DNA of 8,535 nucleotides from Dethiobacter sp. (lineage in GTDB: Bacteria; Bacillota; Dethiobacteria; DTU022). Shown here piece after piece: positions 7,096 to 8,535 of the stretch. The stretch's first letter is position 1. Every line of letters starts with the position of its first letter. The notes under the pieces are model-generated. The model worked only from the letters and a program-made list of their open reading frames with translations, was not told the DNA's origin and did no database searches. A program made the position numbers and the translations under genes. The DNA lies in contig JAGXSR010000193.1 of assembly GCA_018333405.1 (NCBI GenBank), positions 1-8,535 of the forward strand, given 5' to 3'.

Positions 7096-7109
7096 AATCC
7101 CCCGGGATT
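7096..7109. repeat. Short palindrome in the spacer of the miaB promoter
   Basis: AATCCC-CC-GGGATT is a perfect inverted repeat with 6-bp arms, directly upstream of the extended -10. A dimeric repressor bound here would block the operon promoter. No regulator gene in the window points to it, so an operator role is only a suggestion. Confidence 0.35.
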
Positions 7110-7128
7110 AAAAAATATTCCGCTGTTT

Positions 7129-7159
7129 TTGACTCCGGTCAGCTGGAAAGGAGTTCTAA
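7129..7159 (+). promoter_or_regulatory. Weak candidate promoter for the glucosaminidase gene
   Basis: TTGACT at 7129-7134 is a good -35 match. The best -10 is TTCTAA at 7154-7159 with a long 19-bp spacer. Nothing better was found in the plus-strand upstream region. Transcription would give a leader of about 90 nt containing the palindrome at 7193-7207. Confidence 0.25.
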
Positions 7160-7161
7160 GT

Positions 7162-7185
7162 TTGCATCGTAAATGGTCTGTTTAG
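7162..7185 (+). other. Possible 7-codon leader ORF
   Basis: AAAGGAG at 7147-7153 is followed after 8 nt by TTG at 7162, then CAT CGT AAA TGG TCT GTT and a TAG stop. The peptide would be M-H-R-K-W-S-V. The ribosome binding site and spacing are good for such a short frame, but chance is quite possible, because nothing else supports translation. Confidence 0.2.
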
Positions 7186-7192
7186 CAGGAAT

Positions 7193-7207
7193 TTCAGCTC
7201 AGCTGAA
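7193..7207. repeat. 15-bp palindrome upstream of the glucosaminidase gene
   Basis: TTCAGCT-C-AGCTGAA is a perfect inverted repeat with 7-bp arms around one base, 50 bp before the ATG at 7258. Its size and symmetry suit an operator for a dimeric repressor. Its core TCAGCTG also occurs at 7139-7145, exactly 60 bp upstream. Confidence 0.4.
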
Positions 7208-7243
7208 CGAATTAAAAGATGTCGTGCAATAAATATTGCGAAC

Positions 7244-7249
7244 AAGGAG
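7244..7249 (+). promoter_or_regulatory. Ribosome binding site of the glucosaminidase gene
   Basis: AAGGAG lies 8 nt before the ATG at 7258. It decides the start against the in-frame ATG at 7219, which has no such site and would put 13 polar residues before the membrane segment. Confidence 0.85.
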
Positions 7250-7257
7250 TTAGCGAT

Positions 7258-8028
7258 ATGCGTATCAGTTCACTTACGTTTTTATTGCTTAGTATTGTTC
7301 CGTTGTTGTTTGCATTAATTTGGCAGAATCAGGCCACCCTAAATGAAGAACATCGCGTACAGCTGCAGACCCGGATCGAAGAGTTAAATGACGAGTACAT
7401 GGAGACAGTAAATGAGCTGCATGAAGCTACAGATGAAAAAGACAACCTCTTTCAGCAGCTTGACGAAGCTATGGAAAAAATTGAAGATGTCGAGAAGCGC
7501 AATGCAGAGCTGGAGCAGATCCTGTTTAACCAAACAGAGACTTATCGGGTTGCGGTAGCCCTGCAAGGGGCAACCATGCCGGCTTTATCCCAATCCAGTT
7601 TTACCGAAAAGATGTATGAACGGGCTTGGGCCCGGCTAGGGGCCCATGGGCTGAAGGGAATCGGGGCCAGCCTAGTCACGGCTGAAGAGCGTTATGGAGT
7701 AAACAGCCTGATTATCGCCGCTATTGCTTTCCTGGAGAGCGGCGGCGGCAGGTCTAGAATCGCCAGAGAAAAAAATAATCTGTTCGGTCTGGGCGCAGCC
7801 GATGCATCGCCATTTGCCAGCGCCCTTTCATTTTCCCGCAAACAAGAAAGCGTATATTTTGTGGCCAACCTCCTGCGCTACAGTTACTTATGCCGCTGGG
7901 GGCGCCACTATCGGGGCAATAACCTGGTGGCAATCAATGTCCGCTACGCGTCAGATCCTTTCTGGGCAAATAAAGTGGGACGGGCTATGGCTAGAATCGC
8001 TCGTGCGGCTATTCCGCAAGGTCGTTAA
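7258..8028 (+). CDS. Membrane-anchored coiled-coil protein with glucosaminidase domain
   Basis: The 256-residue protein begins with a hydrophobic segment (about 4-22) that lacks a clear cleavage site, so it is probably a signal anchor leaving the rest outside the membrane. Residues 27-95 are rich in Glu, Gln and Leu with heptad-like spacing, as in a coiled coil. Residues 115-250 match the glucosaminidase family (PF01832 type): GVNSLIIAAIAFLESGGGRS with the expected catalytic Glu160, then IAREKNNLFGLGA, and YASDPFWANKV near the end. Such enzymes cut the glycan strands of peptidoglycan. The usual ESGWG reads ESGGG. A coiled-coil region on a wall hydrolase may position or control it, but no partner gene is nearby. 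The substrate and timing (growth, division or sporulation) cannot be told from the sequence. The gene diverges from miaB and converges on the next gene with a 4-bp overlap. Confidence 0.85.
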   Translation: MRISSLTFLLLSIVPLLFALIWQNQATLNEEHRVQLQTRIEELNDEYMETVNELHEATDEKDNLFQQLDEAMEKIEDVEKRNAELEQILFNQTETYRVAVALQGATMPALSQSSFTEKMYERAWARLGAHGLKGIGASLVTAEERYGVNSLIIAAIAFLESGGGRSRIAREKNNLFGLGAADASPFASALSFSRKQESVYFVANLLRYSYLCRWGRHYRGNNLVAINVRYASDPFWANKVGRAMARIARAAIPQGR

Positions 8029-8231
8029 TCTTTTTCTTCCACTATGCGTACCGCAAAATCCGGGCAATAATACTCGCATTGCCTGCACCCGGTGCATCGC
8101 TTTGCGTCAATCACCACCGGTCTGCCATCCTGGCCGGCGGAAAGGTTTTTTTGCGGACAGAAGGCGATGCAGATGCCGCACTCTTTACAGCGCTCCGGTA
8201 TGACTACGACATTAAAAGTCATTTTACCCAT
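8025..8231 (-). CDS. Small 2[4Fe-4S] protein, like the delta subunit of 2-oxoacid:ferredoxin oxidoreductase
   Basis: The 68-residue protein has two complete CxxCxxCxxxCP cluster motifs: CKECGICIAFCP (Cys15, 18, 21, 25) and CTGCRQCEYYCP (Cys46, 49, 52, 56). Between them lies GRPVVID, and after the second comes DFAVRI. This spacing and the CPDFA ending are typical of the ferredoxin-like delta subunit (KorD type) of 2-oxoglutarate or related 2-oxoacid:ferredoxin oxidoreductases, which passes electrons from the catalytic subunits. The alpha, beta and gamma subunits that normally follow are absent: downstream is the convergent wall-hydrolase gene. It may therefore be an orphan or a free ferredoxin. 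GAGGAG (8245-8250) is 13 nt before the chosen ATG at 8231, rather far. The in-frame ATGs at 8252 (no spaced site) and 8222 remain possible. Confidence 0.85.
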   Translation of the reverse strand: MGKMTFNVVVIPERCKECGICIAFCPQKNLSAGQDGRPVVIDAKRCTGCRQCEYYCPDFAVRIVEEKD

Positions 8232-8263
8232 GCCTGTTTGATTACTCCTCATCCTTTACGCTC

Positions 8264-8291
8264 TATGAACGTATTCGCTTTCCGGTTCATA
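8264..8291. repeat. Inverted repeat upstream of the 2[4Fe-4S] gene
   Basis: TATGAAC (8264-8270) and GTTCATA (8285-8291) are perfect 7-bp inverted arms around 14 bases. The repeat lies 33 bp before the chosen start of the 2[4Fe-4S] gene and just upstream of its ribosome binding site. It could be an operator or a leader hairpin. No T-run follows, so it is not an intrinsic terminator. Confidence 0.35.
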
Positions 8292-8380
8292 TTTCCGGGT
8301 TGTTCCGCTAATTTCGAGCCTGGTCGCCGGCATAAACGCCGCTGCGCCGTATATATGTAAAAGCCGGTCATTATCTGCGC

Positions 8381-8535
8381 TTACCTGGGAAATAAACTGA
8401 TCGCTGAATAAGAGCAAAGCTCCAGACAGCAATAACAGCGAATACACCGGCTCTGCTCAATCTCAGCCCGGTTATCCGACATGCGTATAATCTGCGGCGG
8501 GCAGTACCGGAAACAAGCGGCGCAACCGATGCACA
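8381..8535 (-). CDS. C-terminal 50 residues of a 2[4Fe-4S] cluster protein (cut by the right edge)
   Basis: On the minus strand the first complete codon is at 8533 and the TAA stop is at 8381-8383. The fragment has two complete cluster motifs: CIGCAACFRYCP, starting at the edge, and CIRCYCCLELCS about 18 residues after it, and it ends SAISLFPR. All eight expected ligands are present, plus one extra Cys in the second motif. CIRCxCCxELC is typical of the C-terminal ferredoxin domain that follows DUF362 in many anaerobes, so a DUF362-type iron-sulfur protein is my best guess. A plain ferredoxin cannot be excluded without the N-terminus. It lies 149 bp upstream of the next 2[4Fe-4S] gene on the same strand, perhaps in one transcription unit. 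It was found by direct translation of the edge, where there is no start codon. Confidence 0.8.
   Translation of the reverse strand, partial: CIGCAACFRYCPPQIIRMSDNRAEIEQSRCIRCYCCLELCSYSAISLFPR

Noticed and set aside
7219..7257. Earlier ATG for the glucosaminidase gene
   Set aside because: No ribosome site, and it would place a polar Cys-containing stretch before the signal anchor. AAGGAG is correctly spaced to 7258.
8004..8034. Hairpin TGCGG-CTATT-CCGCA followed by a T-run as a terminator of the glucosaminidase gene
   Set aside because: The 5-bp stem lies in the coding region and ends 12 nt before the T-run, too far for an intrinsic terminator.
7724..8203. Plus-strand frame of 159 codons across the glucosaminidase and 2[4Fe-4S] genes
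   Set aside because: It runs out of frame through one clear gene and antisense through another, with no motif of its own.
8256..8447. Minus-strand reading frame of 63 residues starting with GTG and a hydrophobic stretch, looking like a small secreted protein
   Set aside because: Its first 67 bases lie in another frame of the clear 2[4Fe-4S] coding end (8381-8535), it has no ribosome binding site, and the hydrophobic start is a by-product of the frame. The remainder shows no recognisable motif.
1..8535. CRISPR arrays, tRNA or rRNA genes, insertion sequences, attachment sites
   Set aside because: No regularly spaced repeats, cloverleaf-like sequence, transposase motifs or long terminal repeats were seen on either strand. 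The only match to rRNA is the 12-base mutS ribosome site.

Overview
The window looks like a stretch of chromosome from a Gram-positive, Clostridia-type member of the Firmicutes, with roughly balanced base composition. I infer this from the gene order miaB-mutS-mutL-miaA-hfq, from very strong AGGAGG-type ribosome binding sites at nearly every gene, from GTG and TTG starts, and from the ferredoxin-type proteins at the right end, which suggest an anaerobe. No species can be named from the sequence alone.

Positions 1-7061 hold one minus-strand operon, read right to left: miaB (tRNA methylthiotransferase), mutS and mutL (mismatch repair), miaA (tRNA dimethylallyltransferase) and hfq (RNA chaperone, cut by the left edge). 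A good extended -10 promoter lies just before miaB. mutS/mutL and mutL/miaA each overlap by exactly 11 bp, and miaA and hfq are 27 bp apart, so translation is probably coupled. MiaA makes i6A at position 37 of tRNA and MiaB converts it to ms2i6A, so the operon combines translational fidelity, replication fidelity and post-transcriptional control. MutS and MutL each carry a likely sliding-clamp-binding peptide.

Positions 7062-7257 form a divergent intergenic region with the miaB promoter, two short palindromes and possible mini-ORFs. Positions 7258-8028 (plus strand) encode a membrane-anchored coiled-coil protein with a C-terminal glucosaminidase domain, probably a cell-wall hydrolase. It converges on a minus-strand gene for a small 2[4Fe-4S] protein resembling the delta subunit of 2-oxoacid:ferredoxin oxidoreductases. 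The two stop codons share the palindrome TTAA. A short gap follows, and then the C-terminal end of a second 2[4Fe-4S] protein that runs off the right edge.

Most of the window is conserved housekeeping DNA. I do not see a clear undescribed system. The best leads are a substituted residue in the MutL endonuclease motif, the orphan oxidoreductase-type ferredoxin facing the wall-hydrolase gene, and the regulatory palindromes.
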